Source: Bacteroidales bacterium F22 (GTDB lineage: Bacteria; Bacteroidota; Bacteroidia; Bacteroidales; Bacteroidaceae). From it: a stretch of DNA of 64,000 nt. A model generated the notes under the pieces. That model was not told where the DNA came from. It was given only the letters and a program-made list of their open reading frames with translations, and made no database searches. Position 1 is the first letter of the stretch. Each line of letters begins with the position of its first letter. Shown here in pieces: positions 44,236 to 51,919 of this stretch. The position numbers and the translations under genes were made by a program. Location of the stretch: contig CP095414.1 in NCBI GenBank assembly GCA_029541985.1, forward strand, positions 2,639,001 to 2,703,000. Direction: 5' to 3'.

Positions 44236-46369
44236 ATAGCCTAACGCTACACCCGATATATAATAATCTCTTATTATATAGCTTTACAAACTGTTGGTCA
44301 TAGTCCCTACTGTAATATAAGTATTGTTGATTGGCATGATTGGTAATGTTAGTGATTGTGACAAAAGGAACAACGCCTACTTTGCCTATCCGGAAGAATC
44401 TGTTTATCGACAAGTCAAGCGTGAAATAGTTGTTATATCTTTCGCTGTTTAGATTGGCATATAAAGGAACACTATTACTTGATACTATTGGAGTATAAGG
44501 AAGTCCTCCTCTAAAGAGACACGAAACCGACACATTTAATATCTTCGGATTCAAGTAGGACATCATCAATTTGGCCATGTGTTTGAAGTCATTGCCCGAA
44601 GTAAATGTCTTATCCTGATATTTCATCCTTGCATTGAGGTAGGAATAGCTGACAGACCACTCAAGGGCTGACCATGTATATTTGCCAGATAGTTCAATAC
44701 CTAGAATACTATTATCGACACCTTGATAACCTGTGTCACTCAAAAGGTATAGTGGCAGACTTTCCTTTTTCCAATAAATAGCTGAACTTACCTCACATCT
44801 TGCAGTCAAATTACTCTTCCAATCCACTGACATTTGTCGCGATGTAGCATTGGCTACTTGCCGTACAAAGTAGTTAGGCAAAGATAGTGCGTTGTATTGT
44901 CCACAAGATGCTATTAGTGAGCTCTTTCTTGAAAGATTATATTTTACATTGGCTTGATACGACCATCTTGGTTTTGCGCCAACTTGGGAGATTTCACGGA
45001 CACTTGCTCCCAATATGAAATCACCTATCAGCCATTTGGCATAGGTATAAGCTTCGTATTTGTTGTAATCGATATTTCCTTTGCCGTAATGTGCAGAGAC
45101 AATATTTTCAATTTCGTAGATTGAGGTTGGGTATGCGCCATGATAATGGTATGAGTTGTGTTCATAATCAGCTCCAATACTGATGGTCACTCCTTTTGGA
45201 AAATAATGCTTATAGGAAGCTGAAACAAACACATTCCTTTGTCTAGTCGTATCAGAGATAGCACCATAATAGTAGTTGCTGTTAGTCATATCCCATGCGG
45301 CATTTACGCCCAACACACCGTGACTGGAATGTAAGCGGTAGTTAAGGATATCAAAGTTTCTGAGATTCTTAGCATCTTGCATCCCAAGGTTGTTGTACAT
45401 TCCACATTCGGCCCGATAGGATTCTTTTACAACATAAGCATAGCCGTTTATGTATGATTTGTTTGACAAGGTTGTTCGGAAATTCAATCCTCCATCTGTG
45501 GATGCGAAATTATCTAGGTAGTTAAGGCTAGAACCGTTGAGCCATTTGTATGGTTCTGACATCTGTCTGTTGCCATACACTTGAATGAATGACTTGTCGT
45601 TTATCTGCGTCGCATGGAAGATACCTGCATTGGCCAAGGACAAAGATAGGTTTGTCTCATGTTTTACTGATAAATTCTCCGTAGTGTTCAAAGCTACAAT
45701 GCCACCAATAGAATTGCCATATTCCAAAGGTGGATTACTTGGATAAACGAATTCTTTGCCTACAATGTCTGCACTGAATAGGCTAAAATTGCCTATGCTA
45801 TTAAGTTGTTGATTGCGAACAGGATTCTTGATAGGCACACCATTGATTACAACTCTACTGTAATTGCTAGAGCTTCCTCTTAACTGTGGATTAGCACTTT
45901 CCTCGGTAGATGTACTATATGGTTGCAGCGCAACAGCACGAAGAGGGTCTGCCCCTGCTGCAGGTGTCATGTAGATAGCGGTTTTGTCAAGTTGACTGGC
46001 AGCAAACTCTTTGCTAGCTGTGGGGTCTGCTATTACCACAACCTCAGAAAGCGTTGTGGTGCTTTGACTGAGAGTAAAAGAAATGATGCAAGGCTCTTTC
46101 CAATTTGTCAATGGTATCTTGTAGTCTTTATATCCCAAATAGCTAACTATTAATGTATCGGTATGAAGACTGTCAGTCACCTCTATGCTGAAAAATCCAT
46201 CTTCATTAGTTATAGTATTTACACATCGATGCTGGGCAAGGAAAACATTGGCAGCGAATACCGGTTCCTTGTCCTCATAGACATGACCAGTTATGGTGGT
46301 CTGACTATAAGTAGCTGATATGCCCAATAGAATTTGCCACATCAGCATGAAAAGTCTATTGGTTTTCAT
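44234..46369 (-). CDS. TonB-dependent receptor of the island
   Basis: The 711-residue protein has a signal peptide, a carboxypeptidase-regulatory-like domain (TTITGHVYEDKEPVFAANVF), then a linker with STTTLSEVVVIADP, a plug with NPQLRGSSSNYSRVVINGVP, and an outer-membrane barrel. It is shorter than SusC and has no SusD partner. The last residues (YIGCSVRL) lack the usual terminal Phe, and the stop codon falls exactly at the thioredoxin-like repeat, so the end may have been trimmed by one or two codons. It overlaps the TPR gene by 14 bases. Confidence 0.9.
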   Translation of the reverse strand: MKTNRLFMLMWQILLGISATYSQTTITGHVYEDKEPVFAANVFLAQHRCVNTITNEDGFFSIEVTDSLHTDTLIVSYLGYKDYKIPLTNWKEPCIISFTLSQSTTTLSEVVVIADPTASKEFAASQLDKTAIYMTPAAGADPLRAVALQPYSTSTEESANPQLRGSSSNYSRVVINGVPIKNPVRNQQLNSIGNFSLFSADIVGKEFVYPSNPPLEYGNSIGGIVALNTTENLSVKHETNLSLSLANAGIFHATQINDKSFIQVYGNRQMSEPYKWLNGSSLNYLDNFASTDGGLNFRTTLSNKSYINGYAYVVKESYRAECGMYNNLGMQDAKNLRNFDILNYRLHSSHGVLGVNAAWDMTNSNYYYGAISDTTRQRNVFVSASYKHYFPKGVTISIGADYEHNSYHYHGAYPTSIYEIENIVSAHYGKGNIDYNKYEAYTYAKWLIGDFILGASVREISQVGAKPRWSYQANVKYNLSRKSSLIASCGQYNALSLPNYFVRQVANATSRQMSVDWKSNLTARCEVSSAIYWKKESLPLYLLSDTGYQGVDNSILGIELSGKYTWSALEWSVSYSYLNARMKYQDKTFTSGNDFKHMAKLMMSYLNPKILNVSVSCLFRGGLPYTPIVSSNSVPLYANLNSERYNNYFTLDLSINRFFRIGKVGVVPFVTITNITNHANQQYLYYSRDYDQQFVKLYNKRLLYIGCSVRL

Positions 46370-47090
46370 ATTTCTTCAGTGAAGGTTCATTTGGGATTTC
46401 CTTTATAGCCATTTGATAATACTGACGAACTTTGTCCTTTTGATCACTTCCATTGTAATAGGCCAGAAGTAAAGAGTACGCTTCAACCTTGCCCCACGAA
46501 GGACGATATTTATTAACGATATTTTGAGACGGTAATCCTATAGCTTTGAGGAGATAACTTTCGCATTTTTCTTTGCCGCCATATTGCTTAGGCGTGTAAA
46601 AATCAATTATGCCAAGCACGACCCACCCCCGTATGTTATTAGGATCCAACTTTACAGATTTGTTAGCATTTCTCTTACTTTTCACGGATAATATTCCGCT
46701 CTCCATACCTTTCGTGTAACGGATGTATTGACTTTGCATATATCCAAGAAGAGCATAATCTTCTGTTGTTTTGTTGTGCACCTGATTCAACAAATTTATG
46801 CCAGCCTCTAAATTCTCTTTTGCTTCGCTATCTTGTTGCTCAGAAGCAAAATATACAGACTTACACATCCAAAGATATGCTTGCCAATATGACCATATAT
46901 TGCCTTTTTTAGAGGACAAAGACTGTTCTACATTAGCGAGTGGCTCAACCGTTTTTTTGTGCAAAGCCAACTCCAAAGAATCGTCAATTTTAACTTGAAA
47001 AGATTTTTCACCTTCTTGTAAGCACGATCCAAATGCTACTATGTTGCAAAATAAAAAGAATAGAACCGAAATAAATGATTGCTTAATCAT
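46356..47090 (-). CDS. Exported TPR-repeat protein
   Basis: The 244-residue protein starts with a signal peptide (MIKQSFISVLFFLFCNIVAF). The rest is helical and repeats a tetratricopeptide-like pattern (NIWSYWQAYLWMCKSVYFA, NANKSVKLDPNNIRGWVVLG, AYSLLLAYYNGSDQKDKVRQ). It is probably periplasmic and mediates protein contacts. Its overlap with the TonB receptor gene suggests a joint role. ATG 47090 is preferred over a TTG at 47096. Confidence 0.85.
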   Translation of the reverse strand: MIKQSFISVLFFLFCNIVAFGSCLQEGEKSFQVKIDDSLELALHKKTVEPLANVEQSLSSKKGNIWSYWQAYLWMCKSVYFASEQQDSEAKENLEAGINLLNQVHNKTTEDYALLGYMQSQYIRYTKGMESGILSVKSKRNANKSVKLDPNNIRGWVVLGIIDFYTPKQYGGKEKCESYLLKAIGLPSQNIVNKYRPSWGKVEAYSLLLAYYNGSDQKDKVRQYYQMAIKEIPNEPSLKKYENQ

Positions 47091-47092
47091 AA

Positions 47093-47380
47093 TCAATATT
47101 TTAATTTATTACTATATAAATGTTCAATAATACGACCAATAGTACTGCCCAAGCAAAAAATGAAGTACCCACGCAGGGCTAAGGAAATACACATACGTTT
47201 GAAAGGAGTGACTCCTTTTTCAAGAACCGCAATAATATACTCTCGGGAAAGGACGCCATGAAAACGAAATGGAGAACAATAGTTGGAATTATTATGACAA
47301 GTACAAATTGCATAACTATCTTTTTTGAGTTTTGTTCCTACTAATTTTATATACAAGTAACTGTAATATAACGATTTCAA
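47093..47380 (-). CDS. Possible small cysteine-containing protein between permease and TPR genes
   Basis: This 95-codon frame overlaps the permease end by 65 bases and stops two bases before the TPR start, a spacing expected of a coupled gene. The part outside the overlap includes the cysteine-rich segment CTCHNNSNYC, then a helical, hydrophobic C-terminal half (MCISLALRGYFIFCLGSTIG). It could be a small secreted or membrane peptide handled by the ABC exporter. The start is uncertain, and a competing 44-codon frame begins right after the permease stop. I do not recognise either. Confidence 0.3.
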   Translation of the reverse strand: MKSLYYSYLYIKLVGTKLKKDSYAICTCHNNSNYCSPFRFHGVLSREYIIAVLEKGVTPFKRMCISLALRGYFIFCLGSTIGRIIEHLYSNKLKY

Positions 47381-48029
47381 TGATTAGCACATATAGACAA
47401 TTACCTTCTCCTCGCATAATATGCAGTATAGGTGTCATTGGATTAATTGACACTATTATGGCAAAAGTAGGATTCATATCCGTTATTGGATAAAAACAGT
47501 CGCTTAGAAATATTATTACATAAAACAGCCCATTGGAAATACTACTTTCCAAATGCTTATCTTCGAGATACTCCGCAATTATCTGTCCCAATAATGTAAA
47601 GACATAAACACCAATGCATATACCTATTTCAATCAAGAGTAAATCTGTGAAGCCAAACTTAACATGAGAAATGACAAACGATGTTGTAAGTAGAAAAGCT
47701 GCTGCACAAGAAATCAGGAGTATTCTACTTAGAACTAGTGAAGCCATATGGGTAATGTACCCACGTGGTATAGTTTTCAGTACTTTGGTCATGCCATTTC
47801 TGTTATATTGCACTATTATTTGCCCTAAAGCCATGATAGCATTGCTAGCAACAATAATAGCGATGATGCCTGTGCATATAAATTTTGCGTATGTAATAGA
47901 ATTGTTGCCCCAAACAAAAATGAACACAACGTACAGAAATATTGGGAATATGAATGAAAAGAATAGGGCTTTCCTTACTCTTAAAAAAATTAAAACTTGA
48001 TAGTATGTTCCTAGGAGAATTGCTTCCAT
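47316..48029 (-). CDS. ABC-2 type transporter permease
   Basis: The 237-residue protein has six membrane segments and the general look of ABC-2 permeases, with the conserved region before the fifth helix (ISNGLFYVIIFLSDCFYPIT). It probably forms the membrane part of an exporter with the ATPase just upstream. Start ATG 48029 is chosen; a GTG at 48035 overlapping the ATPase stop (GTGA) is an alternative that would give tight coupling. The substrate is unknown. Confidence 0.85.
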   Translation of the reverse strand: MEAILLGTYYQVLIFLRVRKALFFSFIFPIFLYVVFIFVWGNNSITYAKFICTGIIAIIVASNAIMALGQIIVQYNRNGMTKVLKTIPRGYITHMASLVLSRILLISCAAAFLLTTSFVISHVKFGFTDLLLIEIGICIGVYVFTLLGQIIAEYLEDKHLESSISNGLFYVIIFLSDCFYPITDMNPTFAIIVSINPMTPILHIMRGEGNCLYVLIIEIVILQLLVYKISRNKTQKR

Positions 48030-48031
48030 AA

Positions 48032-48880
48032 TCACTTATTTGTTAGATAATTATAAATATCAACTAATTCTGTCTCAACAATTGAATAATTAGAAGTTGC
48101 ACTACTTATAGATTTGATGAGCTCTTCATCTAACTTGTTTAGTAATATAATCGTTTGGTCATTTAGTCTATAATATTCAACACCACTTCTCTTTTCAAGA
48201 GAAAATTCTTTGCCAAGTACAATCTTATAGTGAAAAGGGTAAAGTTCTCGGATTTCCTCTTTTGTCTTTGGAGATAATATTAGTCTGCCTTTGTTTATAA
48301 ACATGAATTTAGAAGCATATTTTTCTGCTTCCTCCCATTTGTGTGTTGAGAAGATTATAGTTTTGTCATATTCGAGATAATTACTCCATATCGAATCAAC
48401 AGTTTGCTCATCCAAATCTGAGCTAAATTCATCCAATAGTATATACCGAGGATTATGCATCAAAGCTATTGCTATTGCAACTTTCTTCTTTTCTCCTTTT
48501 GATAATGTTTTCATTAAACGTTCCATAATATTCTGCATTCCTAAGAATTCGCAGATATTAAGATTGGAATCTTTGAGTTTCCTCATCGTCGCAATACAGC
48601 TGATAACTTCTTTAACTTTTAGCCAAGGAAATATTTCAACCTGGTCCCATACAACTCCATAATCGGATTTAAGAAAAGATAATTTCCCCTCTATGGATAT
48701 GTGACCAGCTGTTGGTTTCGTTATTCCTAAAATGGTTTCCAACAATGATGTCTTGCCGGACCCATTTGATCCTAATAGTGCGACCCTCTCACCGAAGTCA
48801 ATGGTAAAAGAAATATTATTTAAAATAACATTTCTTTTACCAATAACATATGACAGATTGTTAATACTGATTGCTTTCAT
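48032..48880 (-). CDS. ABC transporter ATP-binding protein
   Basis: The 282-residue protein has Walker A GSNGSGKT, a signature that reads LSKGEKKK instead of LSGGQ, Walker B YILLDEF and the switch His in STHKWEEAE. A C-terminal domain of about 70 residues follows. This pattern fits ATPases of ABC-2 exporters. Start ATG 48880 (MKAISINNLSYV) begins the domain; an upstream in-frame codon at 48910 adds residues without conserved sequence. Confidence 0.92.
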   Translation of the reverse strand: MKAISINNLSYVIGKRNVILNNISFTIDFGERVALLGSNGSGKTSLLETILGITKPTAGHISIEGKLSFLKSDYGVVWDQVEIFPWLKVKEVISCIATMRKLKDSNLNICEFLGMQNIMERLMKTLSKGEKKKVAIAIALMHNPRYILLDEFSSDLDEQTVDSIWSNYLEYDKTIIFSTHKWEEAEKYASKFMFINKGRLILSPKTKEEIRELYPFHYKIVLGKEFSLEKRSGVEYYRLNDQTIILLNKLDEELIKSISSATSNYSIVETELVDIYNYLTNK

Positions 48881-49130
48881 ATTTATCCGATTTACCGATA
48901 ACAATAACACCTTTAATTGTCTCTAATAGAGCTTGAACTTAGCAAGAAATTCACTTGCTCCGCCAAATTTAATTTACTTGCTTACTCTGAGGCACAACAG
49001 CATGAACAGCAGCATGATACAGAAACACTTTCTTTATCTGCGGCATCAGCAGTTTAATTATACACTCAATTTTTTCTGAAGACTTCCGTGTTCTAATATT
49101 TCACAATATTAACTAAACTAGTCAAGTATC

Positions 49131-49205
49131 TAATTACAAATCAGTGAATAAAAATTACAAATATTCATTTTTAGTGAATATTTGTAATTAATCATTTGCT
49201 ATTTG
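49131..49205. promoter_or_regulatory. Repeated AATTACAAAT boxes between the ABC and AraC genes
   Basis: AATTACAAAT occurs near 49131 and at 49153, and in inverse form (ATTTGTAATT) at 49180-49189. A perfect 15-base inverted repeat occupies 49153-49189 (AATTACAAATATTCA with its complement, seven-base loop). AGTGAATA is also repeated at 49143 and 49173. This cluster lies in the divergent promoter region and is a good operator candidate for the AraC protein. The rest of 48881-49130 is AT-rich with no other signal. Confidence 0.6.
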
Positions 49206-49225
49206 TAAAAAGAAGCCTAACTTTG
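49195..49225 (+). promoter_or_regulatory. Promoter of the AraC-type gene
   Basis: TTTG at 49195-49198 and TAACTTTG at 49218-49225, spaced by 19 bases, match the Bacteroidetes consensus perfectly. Transcription would begin about 49232, so the leader before the ATG at 49239 is only about 7 bases. Confidence 0.65.
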
Positions 49226-49238
49226 TGATAAAAAAGTA

Positions 49239-50168
49239 ATGAGCGATAATTCTCTTAAATTTAATGTAACAGGACTAAGTAGCAAGGAATTCTTCGATGG
49301 GCATTCTCTTTCTAATGAGCTGATACTTATTACCAGCTTTTCAGATGGTCATTACAGCAATACGGATGACACACAACACGGACTACATACGCACGACTTT
49401 TATGTGCTTACTTGGGTTGAAAGCGGCAGCTTCGATTATAAACTTGACATGGATAATTATCGCATAAGAAATAATACATTGTTATTATTATCTCCTGGAG
49501 AAATACATTCGCATTACTCTTCTTCGGGAATAAGTGGCACTTCTGTATTTTTTACAAAAAATTATTTCTCATTATTACCTAATAGTTGGTCTAACTTCAT
49601 TAAGCATAATCTAATGCGTAATTGCCCTTTTATAGAACTAAAGTCATCCGAAAGTCAAAATAGATTCAAATTGGCATTGTCTATTTTACAGAAAGAATAT
49701 GATTGTTTCTTAAATAGCCATAATTATATTGGAGTGTACTCTGCACTAACTTTATTATTGTATGGTATCTATGAAACTCCAGAATTCAAGTTGCTAACAC
49801 CGCGATTGGAGAAAGCGCAAAGTAGTAGCATATTATTCTATTTTTCTTTTATAGATAAATTGGAAAGTCAATATTCTCAATACCATTCAGTGCAACATTA
49901 TGCTGAAGAACTTGAAATCTCTGTAAATAAATTAGAAAAATATTGTCGACAATGTTCAGGAAAAAAGCCCTCGGAAATCATATGTAATCGAATTATGCTA
50001 GAAGCAAAGCGTCTACTCTTATTCACGCAATTAAGAAGTAAAGAAATCTCCCACAACTTGGGATTTATCGAACAATGTCATTTTGTGAATTATTTCAAAA
50101 AGAACGCAAATGTTTCTCCTACAAAATTTAGGAAGGAATATGGTACAAAAGTATTTAGCACACGCTGA
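49239..50168 (+). CDS. AraC-family transcription regulator
   Basis: The 309-residue protein has an N-terminal cupin-like sensing domain (HTHDFYVLTWVESGSFDYKL, LLLLSPGEIHSH). The C-terminal AraC domain has two helix-turn-helix units (VQHYAEELEISVNKLEKYC, and SKEISHNLGFIEQCHFVNYF). It is divergent from the ABC, TPR and TonB genes and probably controls them, with a small ligand as signal. Its last codons fall in the sequence repeated at the left island junction. Confidence 0.92.
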   Translation: MSDNSLKFNVTGLSSKEFFDGHSLSNELILITSFSDGHYSNTDDTQHGLHTHDFYVLTWVESGSFDYKLDMDNYRIRNNTLLLLSPGEIHSHYSSSGISGTSVFFTKNYFSLLPNSWSNFIKHNLMRNCPFIELKSSESQNRFKLALSILQKEYDCFLNSHNYIGVYSALTLLLYGIYETPEFKLLTPRLEKAQSSSILFYFSFIDKLESQYSQYHSVQHYAEELEISVNKLEKYCRQCSGKKPSEIICNRIMLEAKRLLLFTQLRSKEISHNLGFIEQCHFVNYFKKNANVSPTKFRKEYGTKVFSTR

Positions 50169-50192
50169 CTGCTCATTATATATGCCTAAAAA

Positions 50193-50226
50193 AAGAGTGT
50201 GTTGGAAATATTTCCAACACACTCTT
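50193..50226. terminator. Bidirectional terminator between araC-type and thioredoxin genes
   Basis: AAGAGTGTGTTGGAAA and its exact complement form a 16-base stem around TA. This hairpin is missing from the left junction copy. Confidence 0.85.
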
Positions 50227-50269
50227 AATATGAAAAAGTCCTCTTAGTAGTGGACACACATTTATTAAT

Positions 50270-50779
50270 TTACTTCATTATCTTAGCTAATTCTTTTCTT
50301 AAATCAGCTTCTGGCAAACTACCAACAGACATTGATGGCTTTCCTTCTACAGGAATAAATAATATAGATGGAATACTACGGATACCAAGCGCTTTCGCAA
50401 TATCTTTGTTATCATCTACATCTACTTTGTATACGATTAGTTTACCATCGTTTTCTTTAGCTAGCTTCTCTAGGATAGGAGCTATTTGCTTGCAAGGACC
50501 ACACCATGTAGCGAAAAAGTCTACAATTACTGGAACTTTACCTTTGAATTCCCAGCTATCTGTTTTGTTATAATCAGCTACTAGATCAATAAATTGTTCT
50601 TGAGTGATATGGCGTGCATAAGTTTTCTCTTCTACCTTCTTTGTTGAAGCTTTTGCTTCAGAAGTAGTGTCTTTTGTTGAGTTTTTTGATTTTGCAGTAC
50701 ATGACGTAATGCCAAATACCAAACTGAAAGCTAAGAGCAAAGACAGAGAAAATAATTTTTGCTGAGTTTTTGTTATCAT
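50270..50779 (-). CDS. Thioredoxin-fold lipoprotein
   Basis: The 169-residue protein has a lipobox (FGITSC, Cys27), a Ser/Thr/Lys-rich linker and a thioredoxin domain with FFATWCGPCKQIAPIL and the cis-Pro segment RSIPSILF. It is probably an envelope disulfide reductase or isomerase. Its last 12 codons are duplicated at 44199-44235. Intact, and slightly more than 100 bases from the araC end. Confidence 0.93.
   Translation of the reverse strand: MITKTQQKLFSLSLLLAFSLVFGITSCTAKSKNSTKDTTSEAKASTKKVEEKTYARHITQEQFIDLVADYNKTDSWEFKGKVPVIVDFFATWCGPCKQIAPILEKLAKENDGKLIVYKVDVDDNKDIAKALGIRSIPSILFIPVEGKPSMSVGSLPEADLRKELAKIMK
50276..50312. repeat. Right junction repeat: 3' end of the thioredoxin gene
   Basis: The intact copy of the 37-base sequence also found at 44199-44235, with two differences (one gives Arg to Lys, one is silent). 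Both copies have the same orientation, so they are direct repeats about 6.08 kb apart. Confidence 0.85.
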
Positions 50780-50905
50780 CTTTTTCCTTATTAAATTTGT
50801 ACTAATTACATCGGCTAAATTAGTACTTTTATAGTAAAAGACATTACAATCGTTGCTTTTTTTCCTTAAAATCCATCTATAGCTACATAGATGGCATCTA
50901 TATGA

Positions 50906-51919
50906 CTATTTCAACTCTTCCTTATATTCAAGGAACCAAGCTGCTCTAGCACTTTTTTTTCCACCTGCAGATACAATAGCTCGGTCTACCCAAATCATAG
51001 CATCATCTAGATTTCCAAACAATTCATAGGACACAGCCATATTGTATGCTGCTTTTGCTGCAAGCAATCTCGAAGGATGAAAAATCAGTTTGTTTGATTC
51101 TTCTGGCATCTGATTATTATAAATCTTTTGCCATAAGTTTCTGGCTTGTTCCCATTGGTTCTTTTTTGCATAGATAGATGCATCTACCATCAATGGAGCA
51201 TCATCATAGAATAGAGGTCTTGTTACTTTTTCCCAATGAGGGACTAGGTATTTGGCTACTGATTCACCAGCAAACAAAGAAGCATCTTCTAGGATATTGT
51301 TAGATGAAGGAAGCCTATCGACTGCTTCTTCTTTTGTGGAACCATATCCATCCCAATAAAGAGTATCCTGGACAATGATTTGCTTAGGATTGGAGTTCTT
51401 AGGGAAATAAAGAGAAATGTTATTCTGTATATCTCCTCTAATCAAGGCACGGAATGAACCGTCATCTATGCGTTGCATAAGATAGGTATCCGTCATCTTT
51501 GATTCTTTCAATGCTAAAATAAAATCGACATCTAAGGAATCAATTAAACTATCAAACTCTTTTCGAGTTGAGAATTTTCTTGCTTTTTCTTTCCATACAG
51601 AGTCCAAAGTAATGACTTGAAATTGATTTGCATCAGCCATGTTTTGTGCAATACCTTCCGTGACGATAGTCGTCCAAAGTGTATTTTTCACTATTCCTAG
51701 GACATTTGGTATCGCTTCTAGGTCTACGACTTCTTGAGTCGGTTCTATATTATCGGCATTGTTGATCACACCAATTTTAGTTACATTCTCAGGAATACTG
51801 ACCTTAGCAGGATACAGCCTTTCGAATGAAACTTCTTTAAAAGACGCGCATCCCTCTAGCATAGAAGCTAGAAGGATGATAGTAAGCGCCCATTTGTTTT
51901 TCTTATAAATTCCGTCCAT
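50906..51919 (-). CDS. Envelope lipoprotein with TPR-like C-terminus (probably DUF6340)
   Basis: The 337-residue protein has a lipobox (LASMLEGC, Cys24), a middle domain with [12 protein letters not shown] and [10 protein letters not shown], and a helical tail ([40 protein letters not shown]) typical of TPR. The family name is from memory and not certain. ATG 51919 overlaps the end of secA by 17 bases and gives a clean signal peptide. Its function is unknown. Confidence 0.75.
   Translation of the reverse strand: MDGIYKKNKWALTIILLASMLEGCASFKEVSFERLYPAKVSIPENVTKIGVINNADNIEPTQEVVDLEAIPNVLGIVKNTLWTTIVTEGIAQNMADANQFQVITLDSVWKEKARKFSTRKEFDSLIDSLDVDFILALKESKMTDTYLMQRIDDGSFRALIRGDIQNNISLYFPKNSNPKQIIVQDTLYWDGYGSTKEEAVDRLPSSNNILEDASLFAGESVAKYLVPHWEKVTRPLFYDDAPLMVDASIYAKKNQWEQARNLWQKIYNNQMPEESNKLIFHPSRLLAAKAAYNMAVSYELFGNLDDAMIWVDRAIVSAGGKKSARAAWFLEYKEELK

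Noticed and set aside
47200..47330. 44-codon hydrophobic frame starting just after the permease stop
   Set aside because: It competes with the longer frame that ends at the TPR start. Neither is conserved knowledge, and only the better-positioned one is listed.
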